Assembly (NCBI GenBank): GCA_937927445.1
Contig: CALAOB010000005.1
Span: 1 to 11,624 of the forward strand
Reading direction: 5' to 3'
Length of the DNA: 11,624 bases
Origin: an uncultured Oribacterium sp.
Lineage (GTDB): Bacteria > Bacillota > Clostridia > Lachnospirales > Lachnospiraceae
Part shown: positions 1-5,710 of the stretch, piece by piece
Layout: each line of letters starts with the position of its first letter
Numbering within the stretch: position 1 is the stretch's first letter
Program-made: the position numbers and the translations under genes
Notes under the pieces: model-generated
What the model was told of the DNA's origin: nothing
Seen by the model: only the letters and a program-made list of their open reading frames with translations
The model's database searches: none

Positions 1-52
1 GTACGCACGGTGGTGTGAGAGGACGGCGGTTAGTCACCGCCTCCTACTCGAT
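1..52 (+). mobile_element. 3' end of a group II intron (domain V remnant and domain VI)
   Basis: Bases 1-11 (GTACGCACGGT) match the 3' strand of a group II domain V helix. After the short joiner comes a domain VI hairpin: GAG (17-19), A20 and GGA (21-23), then GGCGGT (25-30), loop TAGTC, ACCGCC (36-41), TCC, T45 and CTC (47-49). A46 is left bulged. A bulged A six bases before a terminal pyrimidine is the expected lariat branch point, so the intron should end at T52 (..CTCGAT). The rest of the intron, with any reverse transcriptase ORF, lies outside the window to the left. The identification rests on structure and remembered consensus, not on a database match. Confidence 0.8.
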
Positions 53-141
53 TGGGCCGATCATTAGACACCGGATGACGACACCCGTTTCGTGTACCGT
101 GGTTCTGCGAGGATTCACTGCTTTCCGGATACGTGTTTCTG
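53..141. other. Intergenic stretch between intron and sseB-like gene
   Basis: This is the 3' exon side of the intron insertion site. I see no ORF with a ribosome-binding site and no T-tract terminator. The sequence GACACCCGTTTCGTGTAC can form only a weak five-pair stem. The upstream gene interrupted or flanked by the intron is not visible. Confidence 0.5.
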
Positions 142-171
142 TTCGACAGCTATGCTAAAATATGCTACACT
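142..171 (+). promoter_or_regulatory. Putative sigma-A promoter for the SseB-family gene
   Basis: A -35-like TTCGAC (142-147) is followed after 18 bases by TACACT (166-171). The TGC just before the -10 supplies an extended -10 element. The match is moderate. It sits 37 bases before the Shine-Dalgarno-led start, and no better promoter is visible between the intron end and the gene. Confidence 0.45.
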
Positions 172-207
172 GCATGGGAGAAAGCAGACAGACCAGGAGG
201 TTTATAT

Positions 208-984
208 ATGGCAGATTATACTGAGAGAGCCAACCAGAAGCTGGTTGACGCGATCCATGCACTAAAGGCATCAAATGGTGAGAACACTGGTGCGGAGCAG
301 ATCGTGATGGAGGAGATGGCGGGTGCCGAGTTCATCATGCCGGTACGTATCGTCGGTGAGAAGGCACGTGAGCGGAAGCTTCTGTATGGTGTCACCGCGA
401 ACAAGGACGGCGCACACTTCTACATGGTCTTCACGAGCCGCGCGAATCTGAAGGCGTGGTTTAAGAATGAGCCGGTACAGAGCGTAAAGCACAGCTTCGA
501 GGAGGCAGCCGATATCGCGATGAACGATCGGCAGATCTACGGCTTCGTACTGAATCCAGGCACGGATGATTTCATCGTTGCCCGTGAGATGATCATCGAT
601 CTTCGCACGAAGATCAAGGGCGCAGAGCTCGGTCTCGAGGGGGAGAAGTCCAGTGCAGATGAAGACATCATTTTCAAGAATGTACGTGAGGACCAGACCA
701 CGGCGGATCTGCTGAATGCACTGACCGGTGCGATGCGGAGTGACCGTAATGTCGCTGCGGGGTACATCCGTGACATGGTCCGCAATGGACACACCGATTA
801 CTGCGTCATCGTGCGCCACATCGGTTCGATGGATGAGACCTTCCCGAGACTGATGGCGGCCGCACGTCGTGCGAGCCGTGGACGCTCCGTGGCACTGCTG
901 TCTGCACGTGCACCGATCGCTGCAAAGGCCATCGAGGGTCAGCAGCCGTTCTATCAGAGAGCGTTTAAGATCGTCGAGCAGTAA
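208..984 (+). CDS. SseB-family protein
   Basis: A 258-residue cytosolic protein with an SseB N-terminal-type domain at about residues 28-132 (FYMVFTSRANLKAWF at 71-85, then GFVLNPGTDDFIVAREMI at 112-129) and an SseB C-terminal-type domain at about 162-258 (MDETFPRLMAAARRA, then EGQQPFYQRA near the end). The family is named for enhanced serine sensitivity in E. coli, and its biochemical role is not established. I chose ATG 208 because AGGAGG (195-200) lies seven bases upstream. The longer frame from base 133 has no ribosome-binding site and would start upstream of the putative promoter. It may be co-transcribed with the glycosylase 110 bases downstream, since no terminator separates them. There is no signal peptide or membrane segment. 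Confidence 0.85.
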   Translation: MADYTERANQKLVDAIHALKASNGENTGAEQIVMEEMAGAEFIMPVRIVGEKARERKLLYGVTANKDGAHFYMVFTSRANLKAWFKNEPVQSVKHSFEEAADIAMNDRQIYGFVLNPGTDDFIVAREMIIDLRTKIKGAELGLEGEKSSADEDIIFKNVREDQTTADLLNALTGAMRSDRNVAAGYIRDMVRNGHTDYCVIVRHIGSMDETFPRLMAAARRASRGRSVALLSARAPIAAKAIEGQQPFYQRAFKIVEQ

Positions 985-1094
985 GCCGGAAGCAGCAGGG
1001 GGATCGTTCTCTTCTGTCGGGTGTGAGCAGTGCATGTGAAATGACGGATCATGAACGACACAGGCTGCAGGACGGATCACGCAAAGGAGGGGCG

Positions 1095-1598
1095 ATGGCG
1101 GAATTAACACATGTGGATCACAGCGCATTCGGACCGCTGTATGATGCGGATTCGGAGGTGCTGGTCCTGGGCTCGATTCCTTCACCGAAGTCGCGGGAGA
1201 TGAAGTTCTACTACGGACATCCGCAGAATCGCTTCTGGCGGGTCATGGCTACGGTGCTGGCGGAGACATTGCCCGAAAGCACCGAGGAGAAGTCCGCGAT
1301 GATGCGGCGTCACCACATCGCACTCTGGGATGCACTGAGTGAGTGCGACATCGTCGGCGCCTCGGATGCCAGCATCCGGAACCCGGTTCCGACGGACATC
1401 GAGGGACTCCTGAAAAAGACGAAGATCACACGCATCTTCTGCACCGGCGCGAGCTCGTACAAGTACTATGAAAAGTATCAGTACCCGCGGACCGGCATCC
1501 ATGCAGTGAAGCTTTCGTCGACCTCACCGGCGAACTGTGCCGTATCATTTGAGCGTCTGGTGAGCGAATATCAGCAAATCATCGCAAATAATTCTTGA
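1095..1598 (+). CDS. DNA-deoxyinosine glycosylase (UDG superfamily, family 6 type)
   Basis: A 167-residue protein resembling the hypoxanthine/deoxyinosine DNA glycosylases of uracil-DNA-glycosylase family 6, which excise deaminated bases to start base-excision repair. Visible motifs are VLGSIPSPKSRE (24-35), FYYGHPQNRFW (38-48), where Asn45 is the likely family catalytic Asn, and STSPAN (142-147), the C-terminal DNA-intercalation-loop motif of the superfamily. ATG 1095 is preceded by AAAGGAGGG (1084-1091) at four bases. The frame is open back to 1023, but those upstream codons lack a ribosome-binding site. The TGA stop lies inside the -35 box of the scfA promoter, so the two transcription units abut. 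Substrate choice (hypoxanthine versus uracil) is family inference. Confidence 0.82.
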   Translation: MAELTHVDHSAFGPLYDADSEVLVLGSIPSPKSREMKFYYGHPQNRFWRVMATVLAETLPESTEEKSAMMRRHHIALWDALSECDIVGASDASIRNPVPTDIEGLLKKTKITRIFCTGASSYKYYEKYQYPRTGIHAVKLSSTSPANCAVSFERLVSEYQQIIANNS

Positions 1599-1624
1599 CT
1601 TACTTATGTAAGGAAATGTATTAT
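1595..1624 (+). promoter_or_regulatory. scfA promoter
   Basis: TTGACT (1595-1600) and TATTAT (1619-1624) are separated by 18 bases, a good sigma-A match. The -35 box overlaps the stop codon of the glycosylase gene. Expected transcription start is near 1631, giving a short leader that contains the 15-bp palindrome and the Shine-Dalgarno site of scfA. Confidence 0.75.
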
Positions 1625-1636
1625 GGGCATATTACA

Positions 1637-1651
1637 TAACAGTTACTGTTA
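1637..1651. promoter_or_regulatory. Operator-like perfect palindrome in the scfA leader
   Basis: TAACAGTTACTGTTA is a 7-1-7 perfect inverted repeat at about +7 to +21 of the scfA transcript, directly abutting the Shine-Dalgarno run (1652-1660). It is well placed for a dimeric repressor to block transcription. As RNA it could also form a weak 6-bp, 3-nt-loop stem beside the ribosome-binding site. No regulator gene is in the window. Confidence 0.5.
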
Positions 1652-1667
1652 GGAAAGAGGTATTTCT

Positions 1668-1814
1668 ATGAAGCATATTATGACATTAAACACAAGAGAT
1701 ATGAAGAGATCCGAGGAGAAGGGCGGCTGTGGCGAGTGCCAGACATCCTGCCAGTCTGCATGCAAGACCAGCTGTGGTATCGCTAACCAGCAGTGTGAGA
1801 ACAAGAACGCTTAA
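1668..1814 (+). CDS. scfA: SCIFF-type ranthipeptide precursor peptide
   Basis: A 48-residue peptide with an N-terminal leader (MKHIMTLNTRDMKRSEEK) and a core with six Cys at 21, 24, 28, 32, 36 and 43, including GGCGECQTSCQSACKTSC (19-36). This is the SCIFF family (six cysteines in forty-five residues), the substrate of the adjacent radical SAM-SPASM enzyme, which forms thioether links between Cys and a nearby residue. AAAGAGG (1654-1660) lies seven bases before ATG 1668. The leader departs little from the family, with Met5 and a charged SEEK stretch. The oddity is Gly37 after Cys36, where the studied homologue CteA has, from memory, the Thr37 that accepts Cys32. A terminator follows 19 bases after the stop. 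The cellular role of SCIFF peptides is uncertain. Confidence 0.96.
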   Translation: MKHIMTLNTRDMKRSEEKGGCGECQTSCQSACKTSCGIANQQCENKNA

Positions 1815-1832
1815 TATCAGGTTCGTGTATCG

Positions 1833-1861
1833 ACCGGGGCATGAACAGCCCCGGTTTTTTA
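1833..1861 (+). terminator. Terminator/attenuator between scfA and scfB
   Basis: A perfect 8-bp stem, ACCGGGGC (1833-1840) with GCCCCGGT (1848-1855), has a 7-nt loop and runs into a T tract at 1855-1861. It probably stops most transcripts after scfA, with partial read-through supplying scfB. That would give an excess of precursor over maturase. Confidence 0.85.
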
Positions 1862-1866
1862 TTGCT

Positions 1867-1913
1867 TATCGATTTTAGTTTTTTGTATCGATTTTCTGAT
1901 CGTTTTTCGATCA
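1867..1913. repeat. Short direct repeats and hairpin ahead of scfB
   Basis: TATCGATTTT occurs at 1867-1876 and again at 1886-1895, 19 bases apart start to start. A perfect 6-bp inverted repeat, TGATCG (1897-1902) and CGATCA (1908-1913) with a T5 loop, follows just before the scfB Shine-Dalgarno site. The elements could be a regulator site or a local RNA structure. I see no convincing separate scfB promoter here. Confidence 0.4.
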
Positions 1914-1930
1914 TTAGAGTAGGAGATTTC

Positions 1931-3325
1931 ATGATTCATCAGTATAAACTCAATGGTTATAACATCGTTCTCGATGTATACAGCGCAAGCGTTCATGTGA
2001 CCGACGACCTGGCTTATGACGCGATCCATCTGATCGATAGCGGCATGAGCGAGGAGGCAGCGACGGAAGAGCTTCGCAAGATGCATCCAGAAGCATCGGC
2101 GGAGGAGCTCGCGGATACCTTCGCGGATATCCATGAGCTGACGGAGCAGGGAAAGCTCTTTACGAAGGACGTTTATGAGAAGGCGGCCGGCTATCTTAAG
2201 CAGCAGTCCACGGTGGTGAAGGCTCTCTGCCTCCTCGTGGCACACACCTGCGATCTGAACTGTAGCTACTGCTTCGCATCCCAGGGTAAGTTCCATGGCA
2301 AGGAAGGCATCATGACCATCGAGACTGCGAAACGCGCGATCGACTTCCTGGTGGAGAATTCTGGAAACCGCCGGAACCTCGAGGTCGATTTCTTCGGTGG
2401 TGAGCCGCTGCTGAACTTCGAGCTCTGTAAGGAGACTGTAGCGTATGCGCGTTCCATCGAGAAGGCGCACAATAAGAACTTCCGCTTCACGCTGACGACG
2501 AACGGTGTCAAGCTGACGGACGAGGTCATCGAGTGGGCGAATAAGGAGTGTTACAATGTCGTCCTTTCACTGGATGGACGGAAGGAGGTTCATGACCGCT
2601 TCCGTGTTGACCGTGCGGGGCGCGGCTCCTATGACCGTATCGTGCCGAACTTCCAGAAGTTCGTCGAGTCCCGTGGCGATAAGAGCTACTACATGCGTGG
2701 TACCTTCTCTCACTACAACACTGATTTTACAAACGATATCTTCCATATGGCGGATGACCTCGGCTTCTCCGAGCTTTCCATGGAGCCGGTGGTCACCGAT
2801 CCGTCCAGCCCGAGTGCACTGACCGAGGAGGATCTTCCGGTTCTGTACGAACAGTATGAAATCCTCGCGAAGGACATGTTGCGTCGTGAGAAGGACGGCA
2901 AGCCGATCACCTTCTATCACTACATGATCGATCTCGAGCATGGCCCATGCGTATACAAGCGTGTGTCCGGCTGTGGTTCGGGAACGGAGTATATGGCCGT
3001 GACTGCCTGGGGTGATCTCTATCCTTGCCATCAGTTCGTCAACGATCCGGAGTATAAGCTCGGCAACATCTGGGATGGCGTACAGCACGAGAACATCCGT
3101 GACGAGTTTAAGGAGTGCAATGTCTACTCCCGTCCGGAGTGTAAGGAGTGCTGGGCGCGTATGTACTGTGCCGGCGGCTGCGCGGCCAATGCGCTGCATG
3201 CAACCGGCGATATCCACGGCGTCTATGAGTACGGCTGCAAGCTCTTCCGTAAGCGGATGGAGTGCGCACTCATGATGAAGGTGGCCGAGGCCGAGATGGC
3301 ACAGGAAGCAGATGAAGAAGCATAA
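1931..3325 (+). CDS. scfB: SCIFF radical SAM-SPASM maturase
   Basis: A 464-residue enzyme that modifies ScfA. Residues 1 to about 95 form the PqqD-like leader-binding region (RRE) known at the N terminus of this family. The radical SAM core starts at Cys107-X3-Cys111-X2-Cys114 (CDLNCSYC), which binds the [4Fe-4S] cluster that cleaves SAM, followed by FFGGEP. The SPASM domain is complete: Cys348-X12-Gly-X4-Cys366, then Cys404-X2-Cys407-X5-Cys413-X3-Cys417, then Cys436. Cys340 and Cys396 are extra candidate ligands. This is enough for two auxiliary clusters. ATG 1931 follows AGGAG (1921-1925) by five bases. A longer frame from 1841 would start in the terminator loop and is unlikely. It overlaps the next gene by 14 bases. 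By family it makes Cys thioethers (ranthipeptide type). It is intact. Confidence 0.95.
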   Translation: MIHQYKLNGYNIVLDVYSASVHVTDDLAYDAIHLIDSGMSEEAATEELRKMHPEASAEELADTFADIHELTEQGKLFTKDVYEKAAGYLKQQSTVVKALCLLVAHTCDLNCSYCFASQGKFHGKEGIMTIETAKRAIDFLVENSGNRRNLEVDFFGGEPLLNFELCKETVAYARSIEKAHNKNFRFTLTTNGVKLTDEVIEWANKECYNVVLSLDGRKEVHDRFRVDRAGRGSYDRIVPNFQKFVESRGDKSYYMRGTFSHYNTDFTNDIFHMADDLGFSELSMEPVVTDPSSPSALTEEDLPVLYEQYEILAKDMLRREKDGKPITFYHYMIDLEHGPCVYKRVSGCGSGTEYMAVTAWGDLYPCHQFVNDPEYKLGNIWDGVQHENIRDEFKECNVYSRPECKECWARMYCAGGCAANALHATGDIHGVYEYGCKLFRKRMECALMMKVAEAEMAQEADEEA

Positions 3326-4904
3326 TCTGAAAGATCAGCTGGATCAGTATTTAAATCGACAGTATTATCCGATGCATATGCCGGGGCATAAGCGTCGCGT
3401 GGCGGTCGCACCGGAATGCGCGCTGCGTTATGATCTGACGGAGGTCTCCGGAACGGATGACCTCCATCATGCAGAGGGGATGCTCAGGGAAGCGATGGAG
3501 CGGACGAGTGCGCTGACCGGCGCGGACCGGAGCTGGTATCTGGTCAATGGAAGCACCTGCGGGAATCTCGCAGGTGTTTCTGCTATCGTGCCCTATGACG
3601 GAGAGCTCATCGTCGCGCGGAACTGTCATCGTTCGGTCTTCCATGCCGTCGAGCTCCGCCATGCGCACCCGCACTGGCTCTGGCCGTCGATGGATCCGGC
3701 GACCGGCATTTTCGACAGCATCCGGCCGGAGGCGGTGGAGGCACTGCTTGACGAGTATCCGAAGAGTAGCGCGGTGGTGCTGACGAGTCCGAGCTATGAG
3801 GGCGTGGTTTCGGATATTCGCCGTATCGCGGAAATCTGTCACCGGCATGGGATCCCGCTGATGGTGGATGAAGCGCATGGTGCACACCTCGGCCTCGTGC
3901 CGGAGGCGGGCTTCCCGGAGAGTGCGATCCACCAGGGCGCGGACATCAGTGTGCAGTCGGCACATAAAACCCTGCTGGGCATGACGCAGACGGCGTATCT
4001 GCATCTGCGTGGAGACCGGGTATCGGAAAGCATCATCGAGGAAAAGCTGTCGATCTTTGAAACGTCGTCGCCGTCGTATCCGCTGATGCTGTCGCTGGCG
4101 GGCTGTACCGAGTGGGTAGAGCGTGAGGGACAAAAGATCTTTATGGACTGGGCAGCCGCACTTCGTGACTTCGATGGAACGATCCGCTCGCTTCGACACC
4201 TGCGCGTGCTCTGCCATGGCGCGGATCCAGTGAATACACATGCGTTTTATGCATTTGATCAGAGTAAGCTCGTGATCGACTGCACTGCGACAGCGCTCAG
4301 CGGCTATGCGCTGATGGATCTCCTGCGGACGTACTTCCACTATGAGCTCGAGATGGCGCAGCCGGGCTATGCGCTCGCGATGACCGGGCCCGGGGACGAT
4401 TTCGCAGCGCTCCATCGCTTCGCAGAGGCGCTTCGGATGATCGACCGGGCACTGGACGAGGATGCGGAGGAGAGTGCTGATCTGGCGTGCACCGGTGTGG
4501 ATGCCGCAGGGGTGGATGTGGATATGTCTGCCTTGAAGGAAGCAGTACGGAGGAAATGTACGAGCGATCCGATGGTGGAAGTGCGAAATGGCGGTGCATC
4601 AGCACGACGGACGACGGTGGACAGCCCGAGCCTGCGGGAGGCGGCACCGGAGGAGATGGCACTGACGCCATGCGAGGCGGTGGAAGTTGCCGTGGAGATG
4701 GTACCTGTCGCGGCGCTCAAGGGGCGTGTTTCTGGAGAGTATGTGTACAGCTACCCACCCGGGATTCCGCTCCTGGTACCGGGGGAACGTATCACAGAGG
4801 CGATGGTCCGCTACCTGCAGCAGGCAGAGAAGCGATATGATGAACTTCGCTACTCTCGTTCGGAAGATGTAGATGGAAGCATCGCCTGTCTCGTGCAGGG
4901 ATGA
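3312..4904 (+). CDS. Orn/Lys/Arg decarboxylase-family PLP enzyme
   Basis: A 530-residue fold-type I PLP enzyme of the SpeA/YaaO-like short decarboxylases. Visible signatures are YPMHMPGHKRR (19-29), SGTDDLHHAEG (46-56), VNGSTCGN (78-85), the PLP-pairing Asp186 in VDEAHGAH (185-192), and the Schiff-base Lys219 in SAHKTLLG. The C-terminal domain carries LTPCEAV, then GRVSGEYVYSYPPGIPLLVPGE. The family decarboxylates arginine, lysine or ornithine to polyamine precursors, but the substrate cannot be read here. A hydrophilic, Ala/Glu/Asp/Arg-rich linker at about 381-448 makes it some 40-50 residues longer than usual relatives. The ATG lies inside the end of scfB with AGGAAG (3303-3308) only three bases upstream, suggesting translational coupling. 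A strong terminator follows. Confidence 0.88.
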   Translation: MKKHNLKDQLDQYLNRQYYPMHMPGHKRRVAVAPECALRYDLTEVSGTDDLHHAEGMLREAMERTSALTGADRSWYLVNGSTCGNLAGVSAIVPYDGELIVARNCHRSVFHAVELRHAHPHWLWPSMDPATGIFDSIRPEAVEALLDEYPKSSAVVLTSPSYEGVVSDIRRIAEICHRHGIPLMVDEAHGAHLGLVPEAGFPESAIHQGADISVQSAHKTLLGMTQTAYLHLRGDRVSESIIEEKLSIFETSSPSYPLMLSLAGCTEWVEREGQKIFMDWAAALRDFDGTIRSLRHLRVLCHGADPVNTHAFYAFDQSKLVIDCTATALSGYALMDLLRTYFHYELEMAQPGYALAMTGPGDDFAALHRFAEALRMIDRALDEDAEESADLACTGVDAAGVDVDMSALKEAVRRKCTSDPMVEVRNGGASARRTTVDSPSLREAAPEEMALTPCEAVEVAVEMVPVAALKGRVSGEYVYSYPPGIPLLVPGERITEAMVRYLQQAEKRYDELRYSRSEDVDGSIACLVQG

Positions 4905-4946
4905 AGCGCTCCTGCTGGCTGTAGGGGGAATATAAAAACAGGCTGG

Positions 4947-4973
4947 AAACCGGTGGCGATGCCACCGGTTTTT
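4947..4973 (+). terminator. Rho-independent terminator after the decarboxylase gene
   Basis: AAACCGGTGGC (4947-4957) and GCCACCGGTTT (4961-4971) form a perfect 11-bp inverted repeat around GAT, and the right arm runs into T5 at 4969-4973. It closes the scfA-scfB-decarboxylase unit. Confidence 0.88.
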
Positions 4974-4990
4974 CAGTATCCTGGAGAAAA

Positions 4991-5026
4991 GCATGCGGAT
5001 GTGCATTTTTTTGCATACCTGCATGC
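4991..5026. repeat. Long imperfect hairpin with T6 loop
   Basis: Arms 4991-5005 (GCATGCGGATGTGCA) and 5012-5026 (TGCATACCTGCATGC) pair over 15 positions as RNA, with two G-U wobbles and one A-C mismatch around a T6 loop. It lies between the decarboxylase terminator and the next promoter. It lacks a clean T tract after either arm, so it may be a back-up terminator, a protein site, or the remnant of a small element. Confidence 0.55.
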
Positions 5027-5081
5027 TATCTTTATATTTGTAAGACAAACATACATTTTTAGAACAAATATTTGCAAACTA

Positions 5082-5096
5082 CTGTTTACAAAACAG
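5082..5096. promoter_or_regulatory. Operator-like palindrome over the -35 box of the small membrane gene
   Basis: CTGTTTACAAAACAG is a 6-3-6 perfect inverted repeat that completely covers the -35 hexamer TTTACA (5085-5090). A separate 10-bp palindrome, CAAATATTTG, lies just upstream (5065-5074). The position suits a repressor. The regulator is unknown. Confidence 0.45.
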
Positions 5097-5113
5097 ATGT
5101 ACCGTGTTATGAT
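5085..5113 (+). promoter_or_regulatory. Promoter of the 77-residue membrane protein gene
   Basis: TTTACA (5085-5090), 17 bases, then TATGAT (5108-5113) preceded by TGT as an extended -10. This is a strong sigma-A match, placed 29 bases before the start codon. Confidence 0.75.
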
Positions 5114-5142
5114 GTGGACAGTTGATGAAGGAGGCAGAGCAC

Positions 5143-5376
5143 ATGAGAATTAATCTGAAAACTTTCGAGCTGGTAGCGATGATTATTTTAGGGATGGGCG
5201 TGATGGCCTCCCTGTGTGAGTTCCATCAGGTACGCTGGATCGGTTATGTCCTGAGCGCGGGCAGCGTGTATCTGCTGTACGAGATCGACCGGGAGCGTGC
5301 GCGTCAGCGTCATCGCGCAGCGTTTTACAGACGCATGGGACGGATCGTGGAGTCCCGGCTGGCGGATACCGTCTGA
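5143..5376 (+). CDS. Small two-helix membrane protein, function unknown
   Basis: A 77-residue protein I do not recognise. Two hydrophobic segments are visible: about residues 9-28 (FELVAMIILGMGVMASLCEF) and about 34-50 (IGYVLSAGSVYLLYEID). They are followed by a strongly basic, Arg-rich tail (RERARQRHRAAFYRRMGR), which by the positive-inside rule should be cytoplasmic. AAGGAGG (5128-5134) lies eight bases before ATG 5143. The frame also has an upstream ATG and a TTG (5122-5127), but these overlap or precede the Shine-Dalgarno site. It stands alone: it has its own promoter with an operator-like palindrome and its own terminator, so it is probably a genuine regulated gene rather than a chance ORF. 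Confidence 0.72.
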   Translation: MRINLKTFELVAMIILGMGVMASLCEFHQVRWIGYVLSAGSVYLLYEIDRERARQRHRAAFYRRMGRIVESRLADTV

Positions 5377-5439
5377 GAAGACATCGACAGATGGTGCCCG
5401 GAGAAGTTCTGTCGAGCAGTACCCTATAGAACATATACA

Positions 5440-5487
5440 CGCCTGTCGCTGCATGAAAAAGTGCAGCGGCGGGCGCTTTTTATTTTT
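5440..5487 (+). terminator. Rho-independent terminator after the small membrane gene
   Basis: CGCCTGTCGCTGCA (5440-5453) and TGCAGCGGCGGGCG (5462-5475) form a 14-bp stem with two G-U wobbles and an 8-nt loop, followed by CTTTTTATTTTT (5476-5487). Confidence 0.88.
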
Positions 5488-5560
5488 GCTGCGGAAGGCA
5501 GAAACTGCAGGATGCTGATGTCGCGCCCGAGATGCCGACGCCACCGACTGGAGAAGATGG
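5488..5560. other. Featureless spacer before the tex promoter
   Basis: This is the part of the 330-base gap between the small membrane gene and tex that holds neither the upstream terminator nor the tex promoter and leader. I see no ORF with a ribosome-binding site and no strong inverted repeat. Confidence 0.5.
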
Positions 5561-5590
5561 TTTAAGAGCAGATGCGAATTATGTTATAAT
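5561..5590 (+). promoter_or_regulatory. tex promoter
   Basis: A consensus -10 TATAAT (5585-5590) with an extended TGT just upstream. The -35 is weak (TTTAAG, 5561-5566, 18-base spacer). Transcription should start near 5597. Confidence 0.7.
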
Positions 5591-5620
5591 GTCCGGAGTA
5601 AAAAACGCGTCATTATAACA
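5582..5620. repeat. 10-bp inverted repeat, one arm containing the tex -10 box
   Basis: TGTTATAATG (5582-5591) is repeated perfectly inverted as CATTATAACA (5611-5620) with 19 bases between. The first arm holds the tex -10. The second arm places an identical extended -10 on the opposite strand, and the predicted start site lies between them. It may be a two-site operator or a convergent antisense promoter. Confidence 0.5.
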
Positions 5621-5641
5621 GAAAAAGAGGGGAGAATCACA

Positions 5642-5710
5642 GTGGCAGAAGCTGAGACCGATGCTGCCGGAAGCTGCCTTCGAAGATGCAGGAGAGGTTT
5701 TTATATATGA
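5642..5710 (+). CDS. Possible 22-codon leader ORF overlapping the tex start
   Basis: GTG 5642 is preceded by AGAGGGGAG (5626-5634) at seven bases. The frame encodes 22 residues (V/MAEAETDAAGSC, then LRRCRRGFYI) and stops at TGA 5708-5710, which overlaps the tex ATG 5707-5709 as ATGA. This arrangement suits termination-reinitiation coupling. There is no homology I recognise, and the peptide itself may be irrelevant. A chance ORF with a fortuitous purine run cannot be excluded. Confidence 0.4.
   Translation: MAEAETDAAGSCLRRCRRGFYI

Noticed and set aside
58..1918. CGATCATTAGA repeated at 58-68 and 1908-1918
   Set aside because: An 11-base identity is expected by chance several times in a window of this size, and the two contexts are otherwise unrelated.
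1841..1930. 30-codon N-terminal extension of scfB from ATG 1841
   Set aside because: The ATG lies in the loop of the scfA terminator and has no Shine-Dalgarno site. ATG 1931 has AGGAG at the right distance and matches the family start.
4487..4840. Plus-strand overlapping frame inside the decarboxylase linker, Gly/Cys-rich
   Set aside because: It covers the low-complexity linker in another frame. There is no start signal, and the Gly-rich content follows from the GGN-rich composition.
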